A DNA stretch of 64,000 nucleotides from Carya illinoinensis (taxonomy: Eukaryota > Streptophyta > Magnoliopsida > Fagales > Juglandaceae). The stretch spans positions 1,118,501-1,182,500 of the forward strand of contig NC_056764.1 in assembly GCF_018687715.1 (NCBI RefSeq), read 5' to 3'. Position numbers and translations under genes: made by a program. The notes under the pieces are model-generated. The model was given only the letters and a program-made list of their open reading frames with translations. It was not told where the DNA came from and searched no databases. This document shows, piece after piece, positions 41,981 through 54,394 of this stretch. Every line of letters begins with the position of its first letter. Positions within the stretch are counted from its first letter, which is position 1.

Positions 41981-44900
41981 ATGAAATTTGTAAGTTTCTT
42001 TCTGCATAGTTACCATTAATTTGCATACATAAATACATCTGTATGAATATGTGCATGTAAAATATTTTTTCGGGGGATTGATTAGCTTCATTTTATGCAG
42101 ACCTGTTTGAGTAAAGGTGGGGGTTTCCATTTCCCACCATGTCACGTACTCAATGTATGCGGGTTTAGGATCTTGTTTGATTGCCCGCTGGACCTTTCAG
42201 CTCTTACAATCTTTTCTCCTGTTCCCACCGGTTATCGTGCTGTGGTAGATGAAAAGGATTCTGATTGTCAACCCTATAGTACTTTGGATTCGGATTGTGT
42301 GACTTGGAAGAGGCAGAAAATTGGAAAGCCCCTCGATGCAAATGATTTGATCTGTGCAGTGCCTTGGTACAAAATTGTTAAGTATTTGCACCTTTGGAAT
42401 GTGTCTTTCATTGATGTTGTGTTGATTTCGAGCCCAATGGGAATGCTAGGATTACCATTCCTTACTCGAATAAAGGGATTTTCTGCTAAGGTATGAAGAA
42501 TTCAGCTATGATATTAGTTTAGCCTTAAAAAATATTGTAGTTATGATCTCATTAATTTTGGTTGGTAACTTTGCCAGATATATGCGACTGAAGTAACCGC
42601 TAGACTTGGGCAGCTTATGATGGAGGATCTTGTTTCAATGCATATGGAGTTCAGGCAGTTTTATGGACCTGAGGGGTCTACTTTCCCTCGCTGGATGGAG
42701 GAGGAAGAGCTTGACCTGCGGCCATCTGCATTGAGAGAAGTAGTTTTAGGCAAAGATGGGGCTGAGCTGGGTGGTTGGATGCCCTTGTACAGGTAACTGA
42801 TGTTTTTGATAGTCTAGGGAGCTGTTTGTTGATTGAAATGTTTAGTGGCATACTGGCTTTGCATCTTTCCTGAACTAGTTTTTTATATCTCATTGTCTAT
42901 TACTGAGTCCTTGCTAAGCAAAGCACTCATCTAAACAAAGAACTTTTCCATCAACTTTTAAAGAAGGGTAACAAAATTCGATTCTGAAAGGAACCTCTGA
43001 CTCTCAGGTGAATTTAATTCTCTGGGACTGTGTTTTTTTCATATTGCAATACCTGTTTCATGGTGCTATTCAATTGAAGAGGTTGACCTAATGATTTTCG
43101 TGGTGCAATAGGGTCTTCTGTCCAATTTCTATGTTGATTGGCAAGTTGGGGAATTCCCCTGCTTGTTTTGAGTTGCATGAGTGATTAGTTAGAATCTGGG
43201 ATCTTCCTGCCTTCAGGCAATCCTATATCTAGGGATTATTTCCATGACATGGAGCAGCTGCTTTTTCCAGTTTGATGTTTTCAAGTTTCTCTGTCTTCTG
43301 TATAAATTATAAATAAACAACAAAGTTGACGTTTCCATAAGATCAGTGCATTTTTTATTCTCAACTTTCATTGAAGGCAAGATAGCAAATTCCTGTGTTT
43401 AATGATGTAATAAGTGGAATTTATCAGTGCAGCTGACGTGAAGCACTGCTTGCAGAAGGTTCAGACGCTAAGGTATGCTGAAGAGGTCTGCTATAATGGA
43501 AAATTGGTCATAAAGGCATTCAGCTCTGGTTTAGAAATAGGCACTTGTAATTGGTCAATAAATGGGCCGAAGAGAGACATTGCTTTTATTTCAAGCTCTA
43601 TCTTTGTTCCTGCTCATGCGATGAGTTTTGATTATCATGCTCTTCAAGGGAAAGATATTGTATTATATTCAGATTTATCATCCCTGGACACCATGGAGGG
43701 TATTGAGGATGGTTACTCGTTTCTAACTACTGACAGTTTCTCAACTCTAAGGTATTTATCTCTTTGCTTGGTTTTGACAGTTTTCTGGAGGGGTTCTATG
43801 TTTCTCAGTAGACGCTGTATTTTAGCTATTTACATTTTTAAATTTCCTTCTTTTGACAAATTTTCAGTTGCTAAATTTGATATCGAAACTTTCTGCCTTT
43901 TTAATTAACTTCTTTAGCTCTGAAAATTACAGTTGGGAAGAGTCTGCCCAATCCTTACTCAATACTTCTGAGCATTTGGAAGAAAGGGAGAAACTATATT
44001 ATCTATGCTCATGCGCCGCAGATTCTCTTAAAGCCAGTGGTTCAGTCCTTATTCCCATCAACCGACTTGGAACGTTTATTCAACTTTTGGAGCAGATATC
44101 AGCTTCACTAGAATCTTCATCTCTGAAGGTAGCCATTTACTCTTTTTTTCCCCTTTGGGAAAACAGTCTCTACAAAAGAAGTTATAGCAGAAAATAGAAT
44201 ATTTGAATCTATTTTATAAATACCATGTTCAATCAGGAGAAGTAAGAATTTGCAAAACTTATGTCAAGTCCTGGTTTATTACTTTAGTGGGACATGCTTC
44301 TTGACTTGATCAATTAATGCTTCCTATTTTATAATCGGATTATTAATCGTTTTCTAGGTTCCTATATATGTTATTTCTTCAGTAGCTGAAGAACTCTTGG
44401 CATACACCAATGTCATTCCAGAATGGCTATGCAAAGAGCGGCAAGAAAAGGTAAAACAGATTTTTACGCTTATTCATTGCAGCTTGTATTTTGTTTTTTT
44501 CGATGCCCAACATTCTAGAGTTAGAAATCAGATAACAGGCATGCTCTAATTTTACCCTCTTGAGGGGTTTTGCAGCTTTTCTCCGGTGAGCCTTTATTTG
44601 CTCATGTTGAGCTCATAAAAGATAACAAGCTTCACGTGTTTCCCACAGTTCATTCACCTAAACTTTTGTAAGATCCCACCTCCTTTCTTTCTGTTAATGT
44701 TCATGGTATGGAGACTCTTGGAAAGATTTTTATCAAAAGAACTTGATTCTTTTTTTTTCTCCTGAATTACAAAGTTATGGTTCCCTGCTCAATTACAATG
44801 GTATTAACTTAAGCCTATTAAAAAGTAGCACTGCACCAACCTCATGTCTTTGTAAAGAATTTAAACAGAGATATTTCCTTACGCTTTTAAGTCTTATTTG

Positions 44901-47900
44901 AAACCAAGACCCAGGTGTCATTCTCAATGCTTCTTTGGAACTTTTTAAGGCCATAAACTGAAATGAGTTGTGATAATGCTTGTAGGAGTTGTATTAAGAG
45001 GGATACATTTGCCAGAAATGTGCAATAAAATTACACCTAAAGCCCACATAAACCTTATTTTTTATATCAAAAATGTGTGGAGTAGAGTCTTCCCTAATAA
45101 AACCCAAAGGTTAGAGAAAATTCCCGTGTCCTGCTGAAGCGGTTTGAGTGTGTGTGTGTGTGCGCGCGTGTGCACACACACAATTTACTTCTCTCTCGCA
45201 CTCCCCCACCCCAAGTCAGCCTCCTGTCCTTTTTCTTTCATTTTATCTAGGTGTTTTCTCTTCTTGGCTTATAATTTACCTTTGTGGAACATTCATCACA
45301 CACCATTTAAGTAGTAACACGTCAACATTGCTATGTGATGACTTTGGCATTGCTTACCAACTTGTATGGTATGTCATTAGTGTTCAACACTTGAAACTGA
45401 CATTTTGCGGATAGAATTAATTGGCAGGAACCATGCATCGTATTTTGTCCTCACTGGTGTCTGCGGCTTGGTCCAGTTGTTCATTTGCTTCATCGTTGGT
45501 CGGGGGATCCAAACTCCTTGCTTGTTCTAGAGGTGCTAATATACTATAAAAACCATTTTGCTGGCTTGTTTATCTAGTTATATTTCACTGAACCATCTCA
45601 ATTGTATGTGCAACTGATTTTTACCATATGTGATATCTGGGATGTTTTTATTAATAAGCATAAAATGGATGGCCAATATGCAGAGTGGACACGATGCGCA
45701 GCTGGCGCTGTTGCCTTTCCAGCCAATGGAAATGAAGGTTCTTCAGTGCTCATTTCTCTCTGGAATAAAGTAAGGGTTACTTTTTTACCCTACATGTGAT
45801 GTATTGATGAATTTGACATTACTTAGCCAGGATAAACTCAGCTGCCCAACTCTTGCTTTGTCTATTTCACCAACCAACCCTCTCTCTCTCTCTTGTTTCT
45901 GTGCGTGTTGTGTATGTTTATGTGTGTGTGTGTGTTTACACATGCATATATTTAAAAATATTAAATCTTCAGAAAGCCTAATAAGAAGTAAGCACTAACA
46001 CTTGGTGCATTGCACTTGAGTTTCAAACTGTAAGTTCCACCTGAGGGATGAACCTAAGTGAAATCTGTGTTGAATAACTCTGCATTATTTGAATTTTATT
46101 ATCTCAGTAATTCTTGTTGAATTTTGTGTCACATGGGCAGGTCTTCTAAATGGAGTCTAGAATTATTTGGATCTAATGCTTTTGTCGTTAACTACATTGA
46201 TTTGATTTTGTACTTGATGGAAATTTGTAAAAACTGAAGCACAATAATATACTGAGATTTTCCAAGATGAAGGCCTTGGTCTTGGGGTATCACTCCCTTC
46301 AAAGTCTAAGGTTCAACACCTCATGGGTACAAACAATCCTTTGGAGCCACACCCCCTGGTGAAAAGCTAACGATTTAACCAGTTCCGTGTAAGGAAACTT
46401 CCAAGAGTGTGGTGCACGAGACCAGAGTTTACTTTGCAGGGGTGGGTCCGAAGGGCCCTGCCTTGGAGAGGTTCCCAACATCAAAAAAAATATATACTGA
46501 GATTTTCCTATAAGCATCATAGACAGCTAAGATACCCTATTAGATTTAAATGATACCTTTCTAACAAGTTATGTTCTAGTGGAAGAATCTTACCTTTTGG
46601 CCCTGCACCACCAAACATGAGTAATGTGTGAAGATAGGCATTGAGCGGATGTTTGTAGGTTAAAAAGGGCTGTATCTTGAACAGCCATTCAACACGTTTG
46701 CACCTAGCAAACTGTACTGCACTTGACTGCTGAAACTAACTGTTGGTTTCAATTTTAATTTGCTTTTTGACTTGTATGTTCCTTTTGCAGATTGCCAAAA
46801 ATTCTACCTTTGCTGAATGTATTGCAGCCAAAAATTACTCTGGTACTCATACTCTTCTAATCATGGTCTACCTAATAACCTATACAGTCATTTGCAATGT
46901 CTGGCAGGCGCTTATCATTTGCAATTTCTCCCCTAAACTACAAAATGTTGCACTCAATCCTTTCATTTCAAATTGATTGGACATTGAAAGCAACTATTTA
47001 GAGATCATGTGCTTATCACCTAACCTCTAGCAGTGCCTAACAATGAATTTATAATGTGTTTGAGAGAGAGGCGAACAGTATCAGTGGTGGGGAGGTGGGT
47101 ACTGAGTGCATCAGTTGCTGCTAACAGCAGAAGACCTAGATTCCCCTGGCACGGCACATGGCTGGCAGCTCCACAAGGACTCAATCCTTATCCTCTATGG
47201 CTTCACCGCCTTCTTGTTCTCCAGCACCATCCGCATCAGCAACCTGGGCACCTTCAAAAGCTAATGTCTTCAAGCAAAAACTAATCAAAAGGACCAGCCG
47301 AATCCTCACCATGTTCTGTTCTGACTCTTAACCATCCAACCGTCTGACCCAAACTAAATTTCAACCCAAACAATCTCTACTCTCAGCCTTAGATCAGTAT
47401 CTGATATCACAGTGCACAACTTGGCTAAACTATATTTTCTTAATTTGATATGGGATTTGTTTATCAATCTAATCAGTTCTTTATTCTCTGTTCTCTTTTA
47501 CATAGTTGCCGGAGGATTTGAGGCAGAAGGTCAGATTTACAAATGTGAATCCATTCAGTGTCTTTCACTATTCTGAAAATAAAACATTAATCATACCGAG
47601 CTTGAAGGACAGTTCAGAACTAGAAATTGCAACAGACCTGGCTTTCCAGTTCCAGTGGAGAAATTTGAAGCACGAAAATATGAATATCACAAGATTAAAG
47701 GGAGAGCTGCATGTAGCTCATGGCAAGCACTGGTTACACTCTGGAAATAAGCCATCGAAGTCGAATTCCTCCAAAAGTAGGCCACTTCTACACTGGGGCA
47801 CACCTGATTTGGAAACGCTACTGAGTATTTTATCAAAGATGGGCATTAATGCATCTGTAGAACAAGGCGTGGGTGTTGAAGGATCAAAGAAAGCTTGTAT

Positions 47901-48030
47901 AGTACATGTCCATGATCCTAAGAAGGCTTTGATAGAAATCGGTGATACAGGTACTGTTATTAGTGCTGTCGATGAGAATTTGGCCTCTCTCATTTTTGAA
48001 GCCATGGATAGCATTCTAGATGGCATTTAA
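41981..48030 (+). CDS. INTS9: Integrator complex subunit 9 homolog
   Basis: Eleven coding exons inferred from splice sites and phase: 41981-41989 (MKF only), 42101-42490, 42578-42792, 43428-43751, 43918-44128, 44358-44450, 44576-44667, 45415-45532, 45684-45769, 46791-46842, 47506-48030. Total 2115 nt, 704 residues, close to plant INTS9 proteins. INTS9 is the metallo-beta-lactamase/beta-CASP partner of the INTS11 endonuclease in the nuclear Integrator complex, which processes snRNA and terminates transcripts. The N terminus TCLSKGGGFHFPPCHVLNV is family-typical. The segment DVVLISSPMGMLGLPFL (about residues 108-124) sits where active relatives have HxHxDH, so the metal ligands are absent, as known for INTS9. 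The last exon (47506-48030) encodes the C-terminal region used for INTS11 pairing. The nine-base first coding exon is unusual but matches the family start. Confidence 0.9.
46264..46491 (+). mobile_element. SINE in INTS9 intron 9, 17-bp target duplication
   Basis: 228 bp flanked by ATATACTGAGATTTTCC (46247-46263 and 46492-46508). The tRNA-like head has an A-box region (GGTCTTGGGGTATC) and a B box (GGTTCAACACC, about 46310). The body ends CCTTGGAGAGGTTCCC, followed by an A tract. Same strand as the host gene and entirely intronic. Confidence 0.88.
46843..47505 (+). other. INTS9 intron 10 with a GC-richer block
   Basis: Intron between exons 46791-46842 and 47506-48030. The block 47080-47280 is GC-richer than neighbouring introns and has short open frames, resembling a captured fragment, but no family was recognised and there is no splice-compatible exon. 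Confidence 0.4.
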
Positions 48031-48563
48031 TAGAACAGAATTCGTAGTTTTCTTTTCTTTTCTTTTTCTTTCTTGGGATTTGGGCTGAGCGGGGATTGGG
48101 GATTAAAAATAATAGGAAACTAAAATTGAACAGGATACTCTATTTTCAATGCTTGTTCATCAGTAAAGTGCCATAATCATTGACATGCTCTACCTACTGT
48201 TTCTTACCTTTAGTTGTGGTTTGTTAGAACAGTAGATGAGTACTTAAATTCTTCATTTCCCATTAGTTTAAATTATTCATCATGCTAACTATTGAATGAA
48301 CAATTTCCCAAGTGTTCACAGTAATACCCAGAATAATCACTGGATTTGCAGCCGTGACAGTCATATATCCATTTGGGAAAAAATCTTCCCCAAGTTATGT
48401 ACAAACATTGAACTTAGAGATTCTCATTAAATAAAAATAAAAAACCGACTTAGATCCACAGGTAACACACCCATCACAAATTTTATTCCAATGAGGCCAA
48501 TAAGCAATCCAAGGTCATGAATGAAATAAAAACGAACACAGGTGGGGGTAGAGGTAGAATCAT

Positions 48564-51500
48564 TCATATTTTTGCTCCAAGCAAAGTCATCAAGAAATTT
48601 TTGTAGTCTCCTGAAGTGTCACCAATAACTGCATTGTCAAGGCTGCTATTATACATGTTGTAATACTCCCCTCTGATTTTCATTGTGTCGATTTCAGCTC
48701 GACTTACGATTGCTCTTGTGAGAGAATCTTCATCTGTCCCCAGCCCAATAATCGATTTTCCGATTACCTGTTGATATTTCAAGCAATGGAGAATGTATTA
48801 AAGATAAATGCCAGTTCCAAAATAGTTCAAACTATCATGCTAAACATTCCATTTGGATGACTATATTCAAAATAAAATCTTAAGGGATGCCGTAGAACAG
48901 TAGAGCACAACCAGGTTTCGGAGAAAGTAAAATGGGCAACTAAAGAAGGAAAGTTCTGCTGAAGTTTCCAAAAGGAACTTCACTTTCACTTTCTCGTATT
49001 AAATGAACTGATAATTGGACCATCTGTCAAGGAAACCGCAAGTTTGGCCAGATGAACACCAAAAAATTGGAATCATTCTTACCAATTTGCTTCGCAAGTA
49101 GCGAGGTTTTAAATCCAAGCTCGGTATTGTTTGATTCGCACAAGAAAAGGGAAAAAACTGGTTCTAGTCCTACATTTGAAGCCAGGTTTTAAGCTGATGT
49201 GATAGACACAGAAGAACATTTACAAGAATCTGCAGCCTCAAACTTCCTAGGTAGGGACTAGGGAGGAAAGAATTTACCTCTGCAAAATGCTTCTCAGGGG
49301 AGTCAATGCACCAAATTACCATTTTCAAAAGAGACTCTAAATCTTCATTCCCACAGCCTTTAATATCCTGTCGAGAAACATCAGTTATGATATTCCCAAA
49401 GAAACAAAAACAACAAATAGTTTTTGATTGTTAATGAACAAGATATACCTGGTCAATGGGGTTTCCATAGTTTAGCTTGTAACAGTTAAAAGTTGCTCTG
49501 AGCTGAAAGAAATTCCTTGTGCAGAGGATCCATGCAACTTGATCACAATCTAATTGCTTTGCTTTGATAGCTTCATGTAATGTAGCTGCCTCTGACTTCG
49601 CGACTGACATATCCACCACTTCTTTGTCATACCTGTAGGAGCTCACTAGACTCGCTAGAAGCTGCACAAACCCACGTTATGAACCATCAATATATTTCAA
49701 ATTTCAATTGGATATACACGTGAAAATTGAACTTCACTAAGCTAACTGGACTGACTTTAGCCTACAGACTGTGATGTCACATAGGCCCTATAATATGATG
49801 CCATGGGCAGATTTCATGAAACAGGGGAGCTCAGTAAGTTTCATGCAACTAATTTCATCAAACGTTTGCTTCTTATGTGTATGACTGAGGTTGCCTTACC
49901 TTTCCGAGTGGCATATCAACAGTGGAGGCAATATCCTCTTCAAGTGAGCAATCAAAAAGAGAACAATAGGCCTGCCTGACTGCCATCAGATGATGAGGTG
50001 ATGATGCACATGCTACCTCAACTATCACTTCTAGGTGTTTGATTCCTTTCTTCTTTATCCTTAATGCATCCTTTGCCAGTCTAGCATCCCTTTCTGGAGG
50101 ATCTTGGGTCCACAAAATCACTGCTTTCTATCAAACATCAAGCGACAGAAATATTGTTACATATAAACATATGGAATTACATTTGCGAGCGCAATAGCTT
50201 AATAGAATGGCATGCTCTTGTTATAACAAAAATGTCATTCAATAACCCATTGACCTTAAGGGCCATTTTGAAACCTGTCTAGATGTCCCCGTAGTACAGC
50301 TATATAGTAAGATATGAGCATAGTTTTTGTAGAGTAGATCGTCTGCCATTGTCAATTATCTCTAATTAAAATTCAAAACCAAACGAGTTGCTGATGAAAA
50401 GAACCCTTTATTTTTTCATTCAAACAAGTATTTTTTTTTTTTCTTTTCGGCATTTAAACAAGTCAAGCATGCAGATATTTGAGTTAACTGAATACTGGTT
50501 AGTACAACCAGATGATCTATCACCGTATTCTCTTAAAATTCAAATGAAAACATGTATTATTAGTGATTGGATTGGTCCATATATTCGTTAATAAATTATT
50601 TATCAATTGGAACTGTAAATGGAAATCAAATTCACGAAACAAGTTGATCCCTTTAAGACATTTTTAACATTAATAGACTTAGATATAAACATGAGTATTT
50701 TCTTACTTAGGCTACTATATCTTGAGTCTTGACAATCAACATTCACTATAAACTTGTTTGCACATACGCTCTCCGATTTACAACTACAAGAATTCATGTT
50801 TGCTTGATTTTTTAGGTATCTTTTAGATTTTTGGAACTTTTTTCTCCTATTTTATGATAATAAAGGACCTGATGGGAAAGAGGAGACGTACTCCAAAATC
50901 GCCAGAAAGTTCAGAATGGAGCCGATGAATGAGTGATTCATTGTAGAGCTGCTGATATCTGTCTTTAATTATCCTCCTTTGGCTTGTAGTCCTGCACCCT
51001 AATACCCGTATAACAGCCTTCTCGTCCGTCCCCCATCCTGTATTTGTTTGCAAAGATACATCAAGAGCCATATATTATAGGAAGGACAAACGTGGTAAGC
51101 AATCCATTTACAAAAACATTCATGAGAAGATATTTCAGATGAATATTGCAACTCCTTAATTTACTACTGCTGCCTCATATCTTTGGAAGGAAAAACAAGA
51201 AATCCACAAACAAATAGAAAAAGAACTGTTGTAAAGATTATAACTTACTAAATTCTAATAATTCTTCGAAAGAAATTCAAAGAATAGAGGGGAAAATCAC
51301 CATAATCAATATTAAATTATCATAATTCGATTTCAGTCTTCTAATTTGGTTGAGATTAAGGCTCAGTCGATTTGAATTAATTTCAGTCATCCCATAAGCA
51401 TACATTATAAAAACAGAGATATTGAGAGGAAGATCATCGTATCTCAATCCCAGTCGTCTCTGATCACTGCAATGAATGAATAGACACACATAATCACATA

Positions 51501-51683
51501 TATACATACGCATATGGAAGCGAGAAATAAAACAGCCCGAGAATGAAATAACATAAGAAGAACATCATGGCACTCACTACCACACACACACCGAGTCGGA
51601 GACACACCATCGAAGGCTTTCTTGAGTCGCTCACAGTCTTGGTCTGCAGAAGGAACCACATTTGGCACTCTCAAAGTACCCAT
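48564..51683 (-). CDS. Annexin D3-type
   Basis: Six exons on -: 51683-51608, 51037-50892, 50127-49900, 49661-49449, 49367-49278, 48767-48564 (957 nt, 318 residues). Four annexin repeats are present. Annexins bind acidic membranes in a calcium-dependent way and act at the cytosol-membrane interface. Starts MGTLRVPNVVPSADQD. Repeat I has GWGT (26-29) with an acidic partner E68, and repeat IV GLGT (259-262) with D301, each at the 38-residue spacing of type II calcium sites; repeats II and III lack the motif. The CSSPHHLMAVRQAYCSLFD-like segment and the GAKI end are characteristic of annexin D3. It is head-to-head with the D4-type gene across 7.9 kb of repeat-rich DNA, and its 3' end converges on INTS9 with a 530-bp gap. 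Confidence 0.92.
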
Positions 51684-52644
51684 TTTTTCCTTATCCGTCA
51701 AGAGCTTTTTTCTCTGCAAATCAGATTAAGTGAACTAAAACCAATGGAAACGATTCAGTTTCTTCGAACTACAAATACTATGTGACTGAGGGTTTATCTA
51801 ATTAACGAAGCATGTCTATTATTTGGCGGTCTTTGTTTTGTTCTTCATTTCTCTCTTTCCTTTCCGTGATCAGTTGGTTTCCCTCCCTCCTCTTAGGCTC
51901 AAACCCCGCTGGAATAAAGAACTTCTCGTCTCTCTTTTTATTGGACGAAAATACCCTCTTAATTTTATAAAAACTTAGGGGCTTGAATGATATATTCTAA
52001 AAGTATGGGGGGTGTAAATAACAAGCCCCTGTTTTTTTTTCCAATTTATGTTTTGCATCTTCACGTTCTTGGCATTCTTGCTATTTATATGAACTCCCAT
52101 AATGAACAATTTATATACTTCATCATCATTGTTCTTTTTTCTTTCCTTTTGCGACTAACTCCTGAGATTTACGTTTATTTAATTATATTGAGATATTTAG
52201 TCTTTAAATGGCCATAACTTCTAATAAAAATGTAACCTCTATGTACATAAACGTATCAGTTTCAATGAATTAAATATTCAACTCAACCTGCCAATTATAC
52301 ACATTTATTTAATATATAGACTCAACCATACAAATTAAAGTCTTTTTTCAGATATTTAGCAGCGTTACATTCATGATCGTTTTGAATATAATTTAAAAAA
52401 AGAAACGATGAATTAAAAAAATAATGGTTCAAATCCAGATTTTTTATCCAGAGAATCGAGTTATATATATATATGAGTAATGCTATGTACAGTTCCTATT
52501 TGAGGATTGCAATGTAGGCCTAGACAATTTTATCTTTAAAATTTTTTAAAATTATAAAAATATCCCTCCTAAAATGATACTTTTTCTCATTTAATAAAGG
52601 GCTTGCACATGCAATTCCTACTTGGAGACTGCAAATAGAATTTC

Positions 52645-52679
<35 letters not shown>

Positions 52680-54253
52680 TCTTAGTTGAGACTCCTTCAT
52701 CGATGCCCACAACTGCATTATTACTTGCAATCTGTGATTTATCAATTTCCAAACATTTCTTCCATTTTTTCTCATTGTTTCTTGTTTCCCTACCTTGCGC
52801 TCAAAAATATTAATGCCGGCCTACCAAAAGATAGAGATGAAAAGAAAGCATTAATTCTTCCAGGACGTTCCGACTCAGCAATCACTATCGATCCAGCCTT
52901 TTTTTAAAACATATGATGCATTCCTTACGCAAAAACAATGTCAATTATACTAGTGGACATGGTAGGACATATAATAGTAAAGAAGATGATCAGGACATGG
53001 AGCTACATATATATATATATGGATCATCTTCCTGTAAGGACTTGATAATAATTCATGAACATCATGGCCGTACATCTCAAGAACCAAAGCTGGCAGCCGG
53101 TTACACAGCCCACAAGGACTGTCTTTTTCTCCTTGCATGTGATGATCCCCACGTACAAATTTAAAGCAAAACTGTCGGGTTTTTTTAACGTTAGTATACT
53201 GTGGTGATCTGATCTTCGCTTTATAATCATAAAATCTACAACCTCATCGCTCAGAATCTATCTTGCGTTATGTCCAAGTGAGATTATGAGTTGTATATTA
53301 TATGTTACATTAAATGTGATTTTTGATAACAGCTTATATGACAGTACTTGACATATCACACACTCAAGTTAAGGAATAGATTCAAGCATATATAGATAAA
53401 ATTATAATAATACGTCAACTAAGACAAGACAAACATGATCGCGACTATCTTAATCCAAACATGTCCTTAGATATATATATATATATACTCCATGCATATT
53501 ATATAATCTCTGAAGTTATCAAGATAATCAGACAGATAGCAGCTTGAGGCCATAAACTCATCATGTATATATACTCTTAATATTGTACGTACGATCTGTA
53601 ACGAAAGTTATTGTATATCGATCCGATCTCTTGATCAGACAGCTAGCACAAATTACCATACATGCAAGCCATAATTTTCGAAATTAGTCAGTACGACTCC
53701 AGTCGATATCAGCCCAACATGTCCCACAGCTTGAAGCTTGCCTCGCGTAGAGAGACTAGAGAGCGGAGAGCCATTAATTGAGTGGCCAAGGACTAAAGAT
53801 CGAACATATTGTATTATTATTGCCACCAAATCATGTAGAATCTGCTGGTATCATGATATATTGTTTTCCAGCTGCATGCAGCCACCTAACCAAATGGATT
53901 ATAGGACGCACAAGCTGATATCTATCTATATATCATATGTATATACATGTGATACACATGATACCTACAAAGCAAGATAAGGATTGCAATTATTGGCGAT
54001 GACGATGATGATCATGTTCTATCCACATGCACCATAAAGATCATTAAATATATATATATATATATATATGAAAAATATTTTAGCTATAAAGGGATTACAC
54101 AAATGCATGTAAAATTATAAACTGATGAGGCTTGATGTAGTATGTCAGATTGTAAAGTTACTTTTATTATAAAGTAGATCTAACAGATTCCATGAATTCA
54201 TATATATCAGTCTATAGATTTTATTTTGTGTAATTTCTTTATTTATGTAGCAA

Positions 54254-54319
<66 letters not shown>

Positions 54320-54389
54320 TTGATGGAAATATGCTTCATTGCATTTATTCATAAACGAAGTTACAACTGTGACTTATCAATACAGGAGA
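51684..54389. other. Intergenic between annexin D3 and D4, AT-rich
   Basis: No exon or RNA gene recognised. Contains several (TA)n runs (52645-52670, 53471-53486, 54049-54070) and a (TC)n tract of about 52 bp (54257-54308). A stretch at about 52480-52640 with two similar direct copies of TGCAATTCCTA/AGTTCCTA-type sequence resembles a small transposon. The promoter of the D3 gene must lie at the left edge. The right edge (54330-54389) may be the tail of a retroelement that continues at 57455. Confidence 0.5.
54257..54308. repeat. (TC)n microsatellite
   Basis: About 26 uninterrupted TC units followed by a TA run. Confidence 0.95.
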
Positions 54390-54394
54390 ACCAG

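Noticed and set aside
47080..47284. Possible extra INTS9 exon or captured gene fragment in intron 10
   Set aside because: No acceptor/donor pair keeps the INTS9 frame, exon 46791-46842 joins in phase to 47506, and no family was recognised.
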